Translations under genes and position numbers: made by a program
DNA from: Microbacterium foliorum
Lineage (GTDB): Bacteria > Actinomycetota > Actinomycetes > Actinomycetales > Microbacteriaceae
Assembly: GCF_003367705.1 (NCBI RefSeq)
Contig: NZ_CP031425.1
Span: 558,001 to 622,000, forward strand
DNA length: 64,000 nt
Direction of reading: 5' to 3'
Shown: in pieces, positions 26,887-34,831 of the stretch
Layout of the letters: each line of letters begins with the position of its first letter
How positions within the stretch are numbered: the stretch's first letter is position 1
Notes under the pieces: model-generated
The model's input: the letters and a program-made list of their open reading frames with translations, nothing else
Databases searched by the model: none
Told to the model about the DNA's origin: nothing

Positions 26887-27926
26887 CGCGCCCCCGCCCG
26901 GCGGTGCGCGATGGCGCGCCGGAACGCGTCGCGGTGGGCGACTCCCGCACGGTCCCAGTCGCGCGCCGACAGATCGGGTTCTCCCTCGGGGAGAGTGCGG
27001 ATGGCCTCGGCGAACGCCAGGAGGTCCGAGTCGGCGAGTTCGTCGTCGAACATCGTGATCCAGCCGCGGCCGACCTCGGCCGACAGGGCGTCGTTCACGG
27101 CGGTGCGGGGAACCAGCACCGGGCGATTCAGCGACAGCGCCGCGAGCACGGTGCCGGAGTTGTGCATGAACCGGTACGGCAGCACGATGCCGGAGCTGCC
27201 CATGACGGCACGGGCGAAATCCGGCTCGGACAGGTAGCGCAGATCGAGCTCGATGCGGCCGTCTGCCTTCGCACTCTCCCGCACCTCGTCGGCGATCCCC
27301 GCGCTCGTCGGGTTGCCGGCGATGTGCAGTCGCAGGTCGGGGGCGACATCCGCCGTGTCCCGGAAGACGCGGATCAGGTCTTCGACGCCCTTGTAGCGCC
27401 GCACGAGGCCGACGAAACCGAGCGTTCCGGGAGCGGCATCCGTCTTCTCGACGTCCGCGAACCACTCACGGTAGTGGCCGTGCGGGATCAGAGTGGATTC
27501 CGCGCCCTCCGGCAGCTCCGTGAGGTCGTTGAGCACGATGCGGTGGTCGGTGCGCCGCTCCACCCACTCCAGGTATCGGCGCTGCCAGGGTGCCACGTCG
27601 TTCGGGAGCTCGACGTTGTGCACGGTGCGGATGATCGCGACGCGGCCCAGAGAGATGCGCGCGCGCAGCGCGACCGCGAATGCCCGGCGTGCAAGTGCCT
27701 TCGCACCCGTGCCCGCGCCGAACAGCGTCTCCGGCCAATGGAACTGGATGGCGTCCAGCCGACCGAACAGCGCCTGTCGCCGGTCGAAGCGCACATGCTC
27801 CACCCCCGGCGTCGCCGCGAGCGCGTCGTCGAGCATGTGCACGTACGGATTCGATGTGGGGCGCGGCGCCCCGAACGACTGCATGACCCTGATCGGGCGC
27901 GCAGAACCCCCTGATTTGTTCCCCAT
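26883..27926 (-). CDS. Glycosyltransferase, GT-B fold
   Basis: Start set at the ATG 27926 (MGNKSGGSARPIRV), since the residues before it in the frame do not look coding. 347 residues. The C-terminal half has the GT-B donor-site features: LGFVGLVRRYKGVEDLIRVF and IVLPYRFMHNSGTVLAALSL. The N-terminal half has IQFHWPETLF and IIRTVHNVELP, as in some exopolysaccharide glycosyltransferases. No signal or membrane segment. Divergent from the CDP-alcohol phosphotransferase gene with 92 bp between starts. Confidence 0.82.
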   Translation of the reverse strand: MGNKSGGSARPIRVMQSFGAPRPTSNPYVHMLDDALAATPGVEHVRFDRRQALFGRLDAIQFHWPETLFGAGTGAKALARRAFAVALRARISLGRVAIIRTVHNVELPNDVAPWQRRYLEWVERRTDHRIVLNDLTELPEGAESTLIPHGHYREWFADVEKTDAAPGTLGFVGLVRRYKGVEDLIRVFRDTADVAPDLRLHIAGNPTSAGIADEVRESAKADGRIELDLRYLSEPDFARAVMGSSGIVLPYRFMHNSGTVLAALSLNRPVLVPRTAVNDALSAEVGRGWITMFDDELADSDLLAFAEAIRTLPEGEPDLSARDWDRAGVAHRDAFRRAIAHRRAGAR

Positions 27927-28018
27927 GGGTCCAGTGTGCCAGCAGTCGGGCTCTACACTGGTCGGGAACGACCTGGGCATGTGGGGTGCCCGAGAGGTCG
28001 TGACCTAGGGGAGTCGAC

Positions 28019-28753
28019 ATGTCCGTATCCTTCGCTGCCGCATATCGGCAGCTCTCAGCGGCGCAGAAGGGGCATGCGCGCGGAGCGCCCGGATACTCGG
28101 TCTACGTGAACCGTCGCATCGGGCGGATGCTCGCGGCCTTCGCCTTCCGCGTCGGCATCACGCCGAACCAGGCGACCGTGATCAGCGCCCTGCACACGTT
28201 CTCCGCCCTCGCGCTGCTGCTCATCCTTCCGGCGGCCTGGTGGACGGGGATCCTCGTCGCGCTGCTGCTCGCACTCGGCTACGCCTGGGATTCTGCCGAC
28301 GGTCAGATCGCGCGGCTGCGCGGCGGGGGCAGCCTCGCCGGAGAGTGGCTGGACCACTTCGTCGACGCCCTCAAGATCGCCTCGCTGCATCTCGTCGTCC
28401 TGCTCGCCCTGCACCTGCACACGCCGTTGGCCGGCACGCCGTGGCTGCTCATCCCTCTCGCCTTCTCGGTCGTCGACGTCGTGACCTTCTTCGGCATGCT
28501 GCTCAACGACCTGCTGAAGCAGAAGAAGGGCGTGCAGTCGACGCACTCCCGCGGAGGCGGGACCTTCCTCCGGTCGATGATCCTGCTGCCGACGGACTTC
28601 GGCGTGCTGTGCCTCGTGTTCGCCCTCTGGGGGTGGACCGCCGGCTTCCTCGCCGTCTACGCGGTGCTCGCCCTGATCAACGCACTCTTCCTCGCGCTCG
28701 CCGCGGCGAAGTGGTTCCGTGAGATCAGCGCCCTCGACCGCGAGGTCGGCTGA
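28019..28753 (+). CDS. CDP-alcohol phosphatidyltransferase family membrane protein
   Basis: 244 residues with about six membrane segments. The family signature D-x2-D-G-x2-A-R-x8-G-x3-D-x3-D is complete (starts DSADGQIARLRGG, ends HFVD). These enzymes transfer a phospho-alcohol or phospho-sugar from a CDP donor to a lipid or sugar acceptor. In this cluster it could use a CDP-alcohol made by the TagD-like enzyme and decorate a surface polymer rather than make a housekeeping phospholipid; this is inference. Upstream, TACACT (27954-27959) may be a -10, with two G4 runs in the 53-base leader. Confidence 0.88.
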   Translation: MSVSFAAAYRQLSAAQKGHARGAPGYSVYVNRRIGRMLAAFAFRVGITPNQATVISALHTFSALALLLILPAAWWTGILVALLLALGYAWDSADGQIARLRGGGSLAGEWLDHFVDALKIASLHLVVLLALHLHTPLAGTPWLLIPLAFSVVDVVTFFGMLLNDLLKQKKGVQSTHSRGGGTFLRSMILLPTDFGVLCLVFALWGWTAGFLAVYAVLALINALFLALAAAKWFREISALDREVG

Positions 28754-28757
28754 GATC

Positions 28758-29663
28758 GTGGCCGTCTCGCCGTCGTTCGCGGTCGTCACGGTCAACTACG
28801 GTTCCAGTGCGCTGATCGCCGAGAATTTCGGAGGCCTCGCGCTTCCGCCGCAGGGCCGCCTCATCATCGTCGACAGCTTCAGCTCGACCGCCGAACGCGA
28901 GGCCGTCCGCATCGTGGCCGGCGAACTCGGCGCCGAGTGCGTGCTGCTCGACGAGAACCTCGGGTACGGGGGAGGGACCAATGCCGGAGCGGCACGGGCC
29001 CTCGAGCTCGGGGCCGAGGTGATCGTGCCGCTCAATCCGGATGCGAGCATCGCGATCGCCGACCTGCAGACGCTCGTCGACGCCGCGCACGGCACGCGTG
29101 ATCTCGTATCGCCTCGTATCGTCACCGGCGCGGGCGCGACCTGGTTCGCGGGAGCCGACCTGTACCTCGACGACGGCACCACGGCCGGGCGGGCGGCCAG
29201 GGCCCGGCACGAGGGCAGGCCTCGACGCGAGTGGGCGACGGGTGCATGCTTCGCGCTGTCCGCCGACGTCTGGCAGCGACTCGGGGGCCTCGACGAGGAC
29301 TACTTCCTGTACTGGGAGGACATCGATCTCTCGCACCGGGTGCTCGACGCCGGGGGCTCGCTGATCCTGAGCGATGCGATCGTCGTGCACGACGAGGGCG
29401 GCACTCACGACGGCGTGGCCAGCGATCGTGCGAAGTCGTCGACGTACTACTACTTCAACATCCGAAACCGGATGCTGTACGCCCGCAAGCACCTGAATCG
29501 GAGCGACGTCCGTCGCTGGCGCCGATCGTCGCTGCGCGTCGGCTACGGCATCCTCCTTCAGGGAGGGCGGCGTCAACTGCTGTCTGCGGCGCCATGGCGT
29601 GCCTATGCGCGCGGAATCCGCGACGGGTACCGCGTGAGTCGCGGGAAGGCGGAGGCGCGATGA
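28758..29663 (+). CDS. Glycosyltransferase family 2, rhamnosyltransferase-like
   Basis: 301 residues, start taken as GTG 28758 just after the previous stop. FAVVTVNYGSSALI and LLDENLGYGGGTNAGAARAL match WbbL-like GT2 enzymes. LNPDASI holds the metal-binding acidic residue, and YFLYWEDIDLSHRV carries the E-D-x-D catalytic motif. Such enzymes usually transfer rhamnose from dTDP-rhamnose; the donor here is unproven. The stop overlaps the next start (ATGA). Confidence 0.88.
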   Translation: MAVSPSFAVVTVNYGSSALIAENFGGLALPPQGRLIIVDSFSSTAEREAVRIVAGELGAECVLLDENLGYGGGTNAGAARALELGAEVIVPLNPDASIAIADLQTLVDAAHGTRDLVSPRIVTGAGATWFAGADLYLDDGTTAGRAARARHEGRPRREWATGACFALSADVWQRLGGLDEDYFLYWEDIDLSHRVLDAGGSLILSDAIVVHDEGGTHDGVASDRAKSSTYYYFNIRNRMLYARKHLNRSDVRRWRRSSLRVGYGILLQGGRRQLLSAAPWRAYARGIRDGYRVSRGKAEAR

Positions 29664-30289
29664 GCGGCATCCTCACCGTCTGCGACGCGAACGTGTGCCG
29701 CTCGGTCGCCGCCGAGCTCCTGCTCACGGAGCAGTTCTCGCGGCACCTCGCTGCGGCGGGGATACAGGTGCAGAGCCGCGGTGCGCAGGCGCTGCCTGCG
29801 CACTCCGCCTGTCGACTCGTCGAGGATCTCCGTGACGATGAGGCGTGGAGGTCGCGCGCACGCAAGCACCAGTCCGCACAGTTGGATGTCGCGGCGATCG
29901 AGGAGGCCGACCTCATCCTCACGGCGACGATCAGCACGCGCGCCTCGGTCGTATCCCTGGTTCCGAGTGCGCGGCGTCGCGTCTTCACGCTTCGGGAAGC
30001 CGTGTCGTCGGCGTCCGGGTTCATCCCCTCGACGGGAGCTGCCGGCGATGACCTGGTGCGTGACTTCACCGCGCACCTGGATTCGCGGAGGGGCCTCCAG
30101 TCGCTTCCGACGACGCGCGGGTCTCGCTGGCGACGGGCATCGCATCCGTTCGACATCGCGGACGGGCACACCGGCGGGCACCACGCCCATGTCGAGGCTG
30201 TCGCACAGGTCGAGAAGGCGGTCTCACAGCTGGTGGGCGCGATGACCGCGGATCCGACGCTGCCCTTCTTGGCGGGCGACCGGCGCTGA
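29660..30289 (+). CDS. Low-molecular-weight protein-tyrosine phosphatase-like
   Basis: 209 residues, starting inside the previous stop. The N-terminal VCDANVCRSVAAELLL is the C-x5-R-S phosphate-binding loop of LMW-PTPs (usually CxGNxCRS). The C-terminal HPFDIADGHTGGHHAHVEAV sits where the family has its D-P-x-x general-acid loop; the prolines are replaced but Asp remains. It is the likely partner of the Wzz/BY-kinase at 49.8 kb, removing phosphate from its tyrosines, as in the Wza-Wzb-Wzc systems. Confidence 0.85.
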   Translation: MSGILTVCDANVCRSVAAELLLTEQFSRHLAAAGIQVQSRGAQALPAHSACRLVEDLRDDEAWRSRARKHQSAQLDVAAIEEADLILTATISTRASVVSLVPSARRRVFTLREAVSSASGFIPSTGAAGDDLVRDFTAHLDSRRGLQSLPTTRGSRWRRASHPFDIADGHTGGHHAHVEAVAQVEKAVSQLVGAMTADPTLPFLAGDRR

Positions 30290-30368
30290 CCGTCGAGTTC
30301 GAGTGTGACCCCGGCGATCACTTGGTGATATTCCGGGTGAATTCATGAATCGACGAACGGATGCCGGT

Positions 30369-30456
30369 TACGGTGACCAAGGCGATTCGTGGGGAATCGC
30401 ATTCTGGGGAAAAACTGGGGGAACCTTTGGGGATCAATCGGCGCGCGCGCACACAC
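30369..30456 (+). promoter_or_regulatory. Leader with four G4 runs upstream of giant surface protein 1
   Basis: G-runs start at 30391, 30406, 30417 and 30429 (15, 11 and 12 apart), most in the form TGGGGA. A weak -10 candidate is TACGGT (30369-30374). The ATG at 30457 lacks a close Shine-Dalgarno site; the last G-run is 24 bases away. Confidence 0.5.
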
Positions 30457-33400
30457 ATGACGTCACCGCCGTCAGGCGGGATCACACCGTCGGGGGGTAC
30501 CGAGAGCAAGAGCTCGGGACGGAAGCGGTCCGGACTCGCGTTTCTCATCGGCGTCGTCCTGGCGTCCTCCGCCATCGTCGCGTTCCCTGCATCCGGGTCC
30601 GCTGCCGTCCCTCAGACGAAGGCGCCCCTGTTGGAGCGCACTTCCGATGTCGTGACCTCCGATCCGTTGCCCACCGTGCAGATCGACAGCGGGTACGTCT
30701 GGTCGCAGGCCACCGTCGGCACGACCGTCTATGCCGGTGGCAGCTTCTCGAATGCCCGCGCGGCTCTCGCCGATCCGGGAACGAACCTGACGCCGCGAAG
30801 CAACATCCTGGCGTTCGACATCACCACCGGCGCCCTGCTGCCGTTCGCGCCGCAGGTGAACGGCCTCATCAAGGCGGTCGCGGCCTCTCCTGACGGCAGT
30901 CGGATCTACATCGGCGGCACGTTCACACAGGTCAATGGAGCATCGCGCCACAACTTCGCCGCGCTCGATGCGCGCACCGGCGCACTCGTGCCCGGCTTCG
31001 CTCCTGCCGTCGGCGGCACCGGCGTCTACGCTGTCGCGGCGACGGCCGACGCCGTCTACGTCGGCGGTCTCTTCACCCAGGCCAACACGGTGGCTCGCAA
31101 GAACTTCGCGGCCTTCTCGACCAAGAACGGGGCGCTGCTTCCCTGGGCGCCCACCAGCGACCGGCAGGTCGACTCGATGATCGTCGAGCCCGGTGCCGCG
31201 CGCGTGATCGCCGGTGGGCGGTTCGACAGCGTCAACGGCGCGATTCAGCGAGGCCTCGTCGCGTTGGATCCGGTCAGCGGAGGCACGGACGCCTCCTGGG
31301 CGGCGCCGAAGACCGTGAAGAACTCCACACCCGCGGCGGTGAACCGCAACGGCTACTCCGGCATCTTCGGTCTCACGGCCGATGCCACCGCGGTATACGG
31401 CACGGGATGGTCGATGGGCGATACGGCAGCGACCCGTGGCAACCTCGAAGGCGCATTCGCTGCAGAGGTGGGCAGCGGCGCGATCCGCTGGGTCGCCGAC
31501 TGCCACGGAGACAGCTACGGGGTCTACTCCACCGGAAAGACGGTGTACACGACCAATCACACCCACACGTGCGAGAGCGCCAACCTCTGGCCCGAGCAGA
31601 AGCAGCGCACCTGGCGCTACTTCTCCGCTTTCACCGCCACGGCGGAAGGAACGCTCGCTTCGAGTCAGTTCACCAACGGCACGTACAGCGACTGGGGTGG
31701 AACGCCGTCGCCCTCGGCCTACGCCGTCACGCCTGACTTCGCTGTCGGCACGGCGACCGGTCTCGGCCAGGCCGGGCTCTCGATCACCGGTTCCGGCGAC
31801 TTCATCGCCGTCGCCGGGGAATTCACGAGCGTCAACAACAGGCGCTTCCAGGGGATCGTGCGCTTCTCGACGAAGCCGGACGGCGGCGCAGCGCAGGGCC
31901 CCTATCGGAAGGACGCCGCCTGGGCGACGCCCCAGGTGGCATCGGATGTCCCCGTGCGCGTGACGATCGAGACGAACTGGGATCGGGACAATCGCGACCT
32001 CACGTATCAGCTGATGCGTAGCGACCAGACGCAGCCCGTGTCGCAGACCGTCGCCACCTCGCTCTGGTGGGACAAGGGCACGGTGACGTTGGAAGACCCG
32101 ACCGCGGTGGCGGGAGCGACGTACACCTACACGGTGAAAGCGGTGGACGCCGACGGCAACTCCGCCGTGAGCCTGCCCGTGAACACGACGGCCTCGGGAG
32201 CCGACATCGCCGGTTATTCGAAGGTCGTGCGGCGAGACGGCGCGGATGCGTACTTCCCGCTCGGCAATGCCAGGACCGACTACGTCAGCGCCGGCGCCCT
32301 CAACGTCGGGCCGGGTGTCACGGTGACCGCCTCCGGTGCGGTGGGGGGAGCGACACCCGCAGGATCGGTCTTCAACGGGACGCCGGACGGGCGCGTCTCC
32401 TCCGCCGCGGCGGTGGCTCTCGACGACAACTTCTCGGCAGAGGTCTGGTTCAAGACGACCACTCGTCAGGGCGGGAAGATCTTCGGGGCCGGTTCGTCGC
32501 AGACGGGGAGCTCCGCCAGCAACGACCGTGATCTCTACATGCAGAACGACGGGCGGCTGCGGTTCGGCGTGTATCCGTACGCGGGGAGCCCCGTCAGGTC
32601 TGTCGCCACCACCTCGGCGTACAACGACGGTCAATGGCATCATGTCGTCGCGACCATGAGTCCCCGGGGGACGACGATCTACGTCGATGGCAAAGCCGCG
32701 GCAGCGGACGAATCCATGACGGCGGCGCAGAAGAGCTACAACGGCTTCTGGCGTCTCGGCTGGGACGGACGCCTCTCTTCCTGGCCCTCAGCCCCCGCGT
32801 CCGACGCGTTCTCGGGCAGCATCGATGAGTTCGCCGCGTACCCCTCGGCGCTTAATGCCGATCAGGTCATGCGGCACTACGCCGCGGGCAAGGGGTACAA
32901 GGCTCCGGTCGCGTCGTGGTCGACATCGAGCCCCGGTCCGGATATGACCTTCACCGGGGAGGCGACCTTCGTGGACGCCGGGCAGAAGATCGTCAGCGCC
33001 GCGTGGGACTTCGGTGACGGCTCGACAGGGACCGGGCTGCCGACGGCCACGCACACCTACACCGCAGCCGGGACCTATACCGTGACCCTCACGGTGACCG
33101 ACAGTCGAGGACTCACCGGAACCGTGAAGAAGCAGGCTGTCGTCACGGCACCCAACGTCGCTCCCGTGGCGGACTTCGCGTCGTCGGTCTCCGAGCTGAC
33201 CGCGTCGGTCGACGCCGCCGGATCGACGGATGCCGACGGCACGATCGCGGCGTATTCGTGGGAGTGGGGCGACGGCACGGCGGCAGGGAGCGGAGCAGCG
33301 GCGACGCACACCTACGCGGCGGCCGGTACCTATCGGATCACGCTCACCATCACGGATGACCGCGGTGGCGCTGCGACGAAGGCCGCCGATGTGACGGTGG

Positions 33401-34029
33401 CAGCAGCGGCAGCGCTCGCCGAGGACGCCTTCGAGCGCACGGCGACGTCCGGGTGGGGTGCCGCCGACATCGGCGGAGCCTGGACTCTGGCGGGCGGCGC
33501 GGCCTCGGCGGCGGCCGTCTCCGGCGGAGCCGGCACGCTGACGCTCGGCGCAGGGAGCACGCGCAACCTGACGGTGAACGCGGTGTCGGCGAAGAACGTG
33601 ACGATGTCGATGGACTTCAGCCTCGACACCCCGCCCGCGCAGGGTTCCACGTACGCCGGTCTCATCGCGAGGTCGAGTGCGTCCGGAAACTACACGACCC
33701 GCGCGTGGCTCAACGCCAACGGGAGAGTGTCGATCGTCATCCAGCGAGGGACGACCGTGCTCTCCAGCTATCAGGTTCCGGGCATCACGAGGGGCGCAGG
33801 CGACGCGTTCACCCTGAAGGTGGATGTGTCGGGTGATGCGTCGACGAAGATCTCGGCGAAGCTCTGGAAGAAGGGCTCGCCGGAGCCGGCCGACTGGCAG
33901 ACGTCGTTCACCGACGCCAACGGCATCGACAGCGCGGGGGCGGTCGGCGTGCACGGCAGTCGCGCGGCTTCGGCCTCGGGCACGGGCGTCGTCTCCGTCG
34001 ACGCGTTCCGCGTCATCGACAACGGCTGA
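30457..34029 (+). CDS. Giant secreted surface protein 1: propeller-like, LamG and PKD domains
   Basis: 1190 residues from the ATG at 30457, which gives a sound signal peptide (RKRSGLAFLIGVVLASSAIV, cut near SGSAA). Residues about 60-500 consist of repeated blade-like units such as VYAGGSFSNA and RIYIGGTFTQVNG, likely a beta-propeller. An FN3-like strand region follows, then a LamG/concanavalin-like domain at about 595-810 (SAEVWFKTTT, HHVVATMS, IYVDGKA). Two PKD domains lie at about 815-985 (WDFGDG, WEWGDG), and the last 200 residues are a beta-rich module starting FERTATSGWG. No sorting signal or C-terminal membrane anchor. First of three paralogues; it lacks a PKD-module-PKD block that the others have. 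Probably binds or processes the surface polysaccharide. Confidence 0.85.
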   Translation: MTSPPSGGITPSGGTESKSSGRKRSGLAFLIGVVLASSAIVAFPASGSAAVPQTKAPLLERTSDVVTSDPLPTVQIDSGYVWSQATVGTTVYAGGSFSNARAALADPGTNLTPRSNILAFDITTGALLPFAPQVNGLIKAVAASPDGSRIYIGGTFTQVNGASRHNFAALDARTGALVPGFAPAVGGTGVYAVAATADAVYVGGLFTQANTVARKNFAAFSTKNGALLPWAPTSDRQVDSMIVEPGAARVIAGGRFDSVNGAIQRGLVALDPVSGGTDASWAAPKTVKNSTPAAVNRNGYSGIFGLTADATAVYGTGWSMGDTAATRGNLEGAFAAEVGSGAIRWVADCHGDSYGVYSTGKTVYTTNHTHTCESANLWPEQKQRTWRYFSAFTATAEGTLASSQFTNGTYSDWGGTPSPSAYAVTPDFAVGTATGLGQAGLSITGSGDFIAVAGEFTSVNNRRFQGIVRFSTKPDGGAAQGPYRKDAAWATPQVASDVPVRVTIETNWDRDNRDLTYQLMRSDQTQPVSQTVATSLWWDKGTVTLEDPTAVAGATYTYTVKAVDADGNSAVSLPVNTTASGADIAGYSKVVRRDGADAYFPLGNARTDYVSAGALNVGPGVTVTASGAVGGATPAGSVFNGTPDGRVSSAAAVALDDNFSAEVWFKTTTRQGGKIFGAGSSQTGSSASNDRDLYMQNDGRLRFGVYPYAGSPVRSVATTSAYNDGQWHHVVATMSPRGTTIYVDGKAAAADESMTAAQKSYNGFWRLGWDGRLSSWPSAPASDAFSGSIDEFAAYPSALNADQVMRHYAAGKGYKAPVASWSTSSPGPDMTFTGEATFVDAGQKIVSAAWDFGDGSTGTGLPTATHTYTAAGTYTVTLTVTDSRGLTGTVKKQAVVTAPNVAPVADFASSVSELTASVDAAGSTDADGTIAAYSWEWGDGTAAGSGAAATHTYAAAGTYRITLTITDDRGGAATKAADVTVAAAAALAEDAFERTATSGWGAADIGGAWTLAGGAASAAAVSGGAGTLTLGAGSTRNLTVNAVSAKNVTMSMDFSLDTPPAQGSTYAGLIARSSASGNYTTRAWLNANGRVSIVIQRGTTVLSSYQVPGITRGAGDAFTLKVDVSGDASTKISAKLWKKGSPEPADWQTSFTDANGIDSAGAVGVHGSRAASASGTGVVSVDAFRVIDNG

Positions 34030-34099
34030 GTCCCTGGTGCGGGGGCGCAGAAGCGGAACGGGCTGCTGCGCCTCCGGAGCACGAGCACGAGATTGCCTC

Positions 34100-34204
34100 T
34101 CGACAAGCGACGGCAAGGTCGAGTAGAGTGCCCCTGTGCGGCTTGGGAAGCCGCATTTCAGGCGACTTCAGGGGATGTCGCTTTTTTGGGGAAACTGGGG
34201 AAAC
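34100..34204 (+). promoter_or_regulatory. Promoter and TGGGGA leader of the lipoprotein/surface protein 2 operon
   Basis: TCGACA (34100-34105) and TAGAGT (34124-34129), 18 bp apart. A perfect 8-bp hairpin (34137-34144 with 34148-34155) sits at the predicted 5' end of the RNA. G-runs follow at 34171-34174, 34188-34191 and 34197-34200. The region from 34186 to about 34240 is clearly homologous to the leader at 39672-39730. An in-frame GTG at 34136 would also allow a leaderless, longer lipoprotein. Confidence 0.55.
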
Positions 34205-34831
34205 GTGAACCTTCATTGGTGCGCGCGTCGAGATGGACATTCGGCGCTGTCAAAAACTCTCGGGGGAGCCGTCGTCATCGCGACGATGCTCACCCTCGCC
34301 GCCTGCGCGCCTGCCGAGTCGGGCAGTGCCGCGGCGTCGCCATCGCCCGCACCGTCGCCGAGTGCGACTCAGATTCTGCCGCCCGACGCGACCGCTGCGC
34401 CGGATGCCGGAGAGGGTCCGCAGACTGCGGCGCCGCTTCCGACGCAGGAGGCGACGATCGGTGAGGCCGTCGCCTTCGACACGGGCATCTCCGTGAAGAT
34501 CGAGAAGGTGGAGGTCATCGACGTCGAGGCGCAGACGCCGGGCGAGGTCTCCGGATCCGCCGTGGTCGTCACGGTGGCGGCCGACAACGGCACCGCCGAC
34601 ACGCAGAGCCTCGACTCGGCCGTCGTCACCCTCGACGCGCAAGACGGCGAGGTCGGCATCGGAACCACTGCCGGCGACCCTGCTCCCTTGGCCGGTTCGC
34701 TCGAGCCGGGAAAGAGCGCCACCGGACGCTACGTCTTCATGCTCGGATCAGCCGCAGGCCGTGACGTGTCGGTGTCGGTCAACTACGCGGCAGGCGAACC
34801 CGTCGCGATCTTCACCGGGAAGATCTCCTGA
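34205..34831 (+). CDS. Lipoprotein with DUF4352-like domain, coupled to surface protein 2
   Basis: 208 residues from GTG 34205. The signal segment GGAVVIATMLTLAAC ends in a lipobox cysteine. A Ser/Pro/Ala linker leads to a beta-sandwich domain of about 120 residues (VAFDTGISVKIEKVEVIDVE, VVVTVAADNGTADTQSLDSA) like DUF4352/telokin-type domains of Gram-positive lipoproteins. The stop overlaps the start of surface protein 2 (TGATG), so the two are made together. A role as membrane-side partner or anchor for that protein is plausible, because the large protein has no anchor of its own. The start is uncertain. Confidence 0.78.
   Translation: MNLHWCARRDGHSALSKTLGGAVVIATMLTLAACAPAESGSAAASPSPAPSPSATQILPPDATAAPDAGEGPQTAAPLPTQEATIGEAVAFDTGISVKIEKVEVIDVEAQTPGEVSGSAVVVTVAADNGTADTQSLDSAVVTLDAQDGEVGIGTTAGDPAPLAGSLEPGKSATGRYVFMLGSAAGRDVSVSVNYAAGEPVAIFTGKIS

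Noticed and set aside
24449..26950. Minus-strand frame of 833 codons over the TagD-like and DPM1-like genes
   Set aside because: Antisense shadow; the genes it covers have intact motifs.
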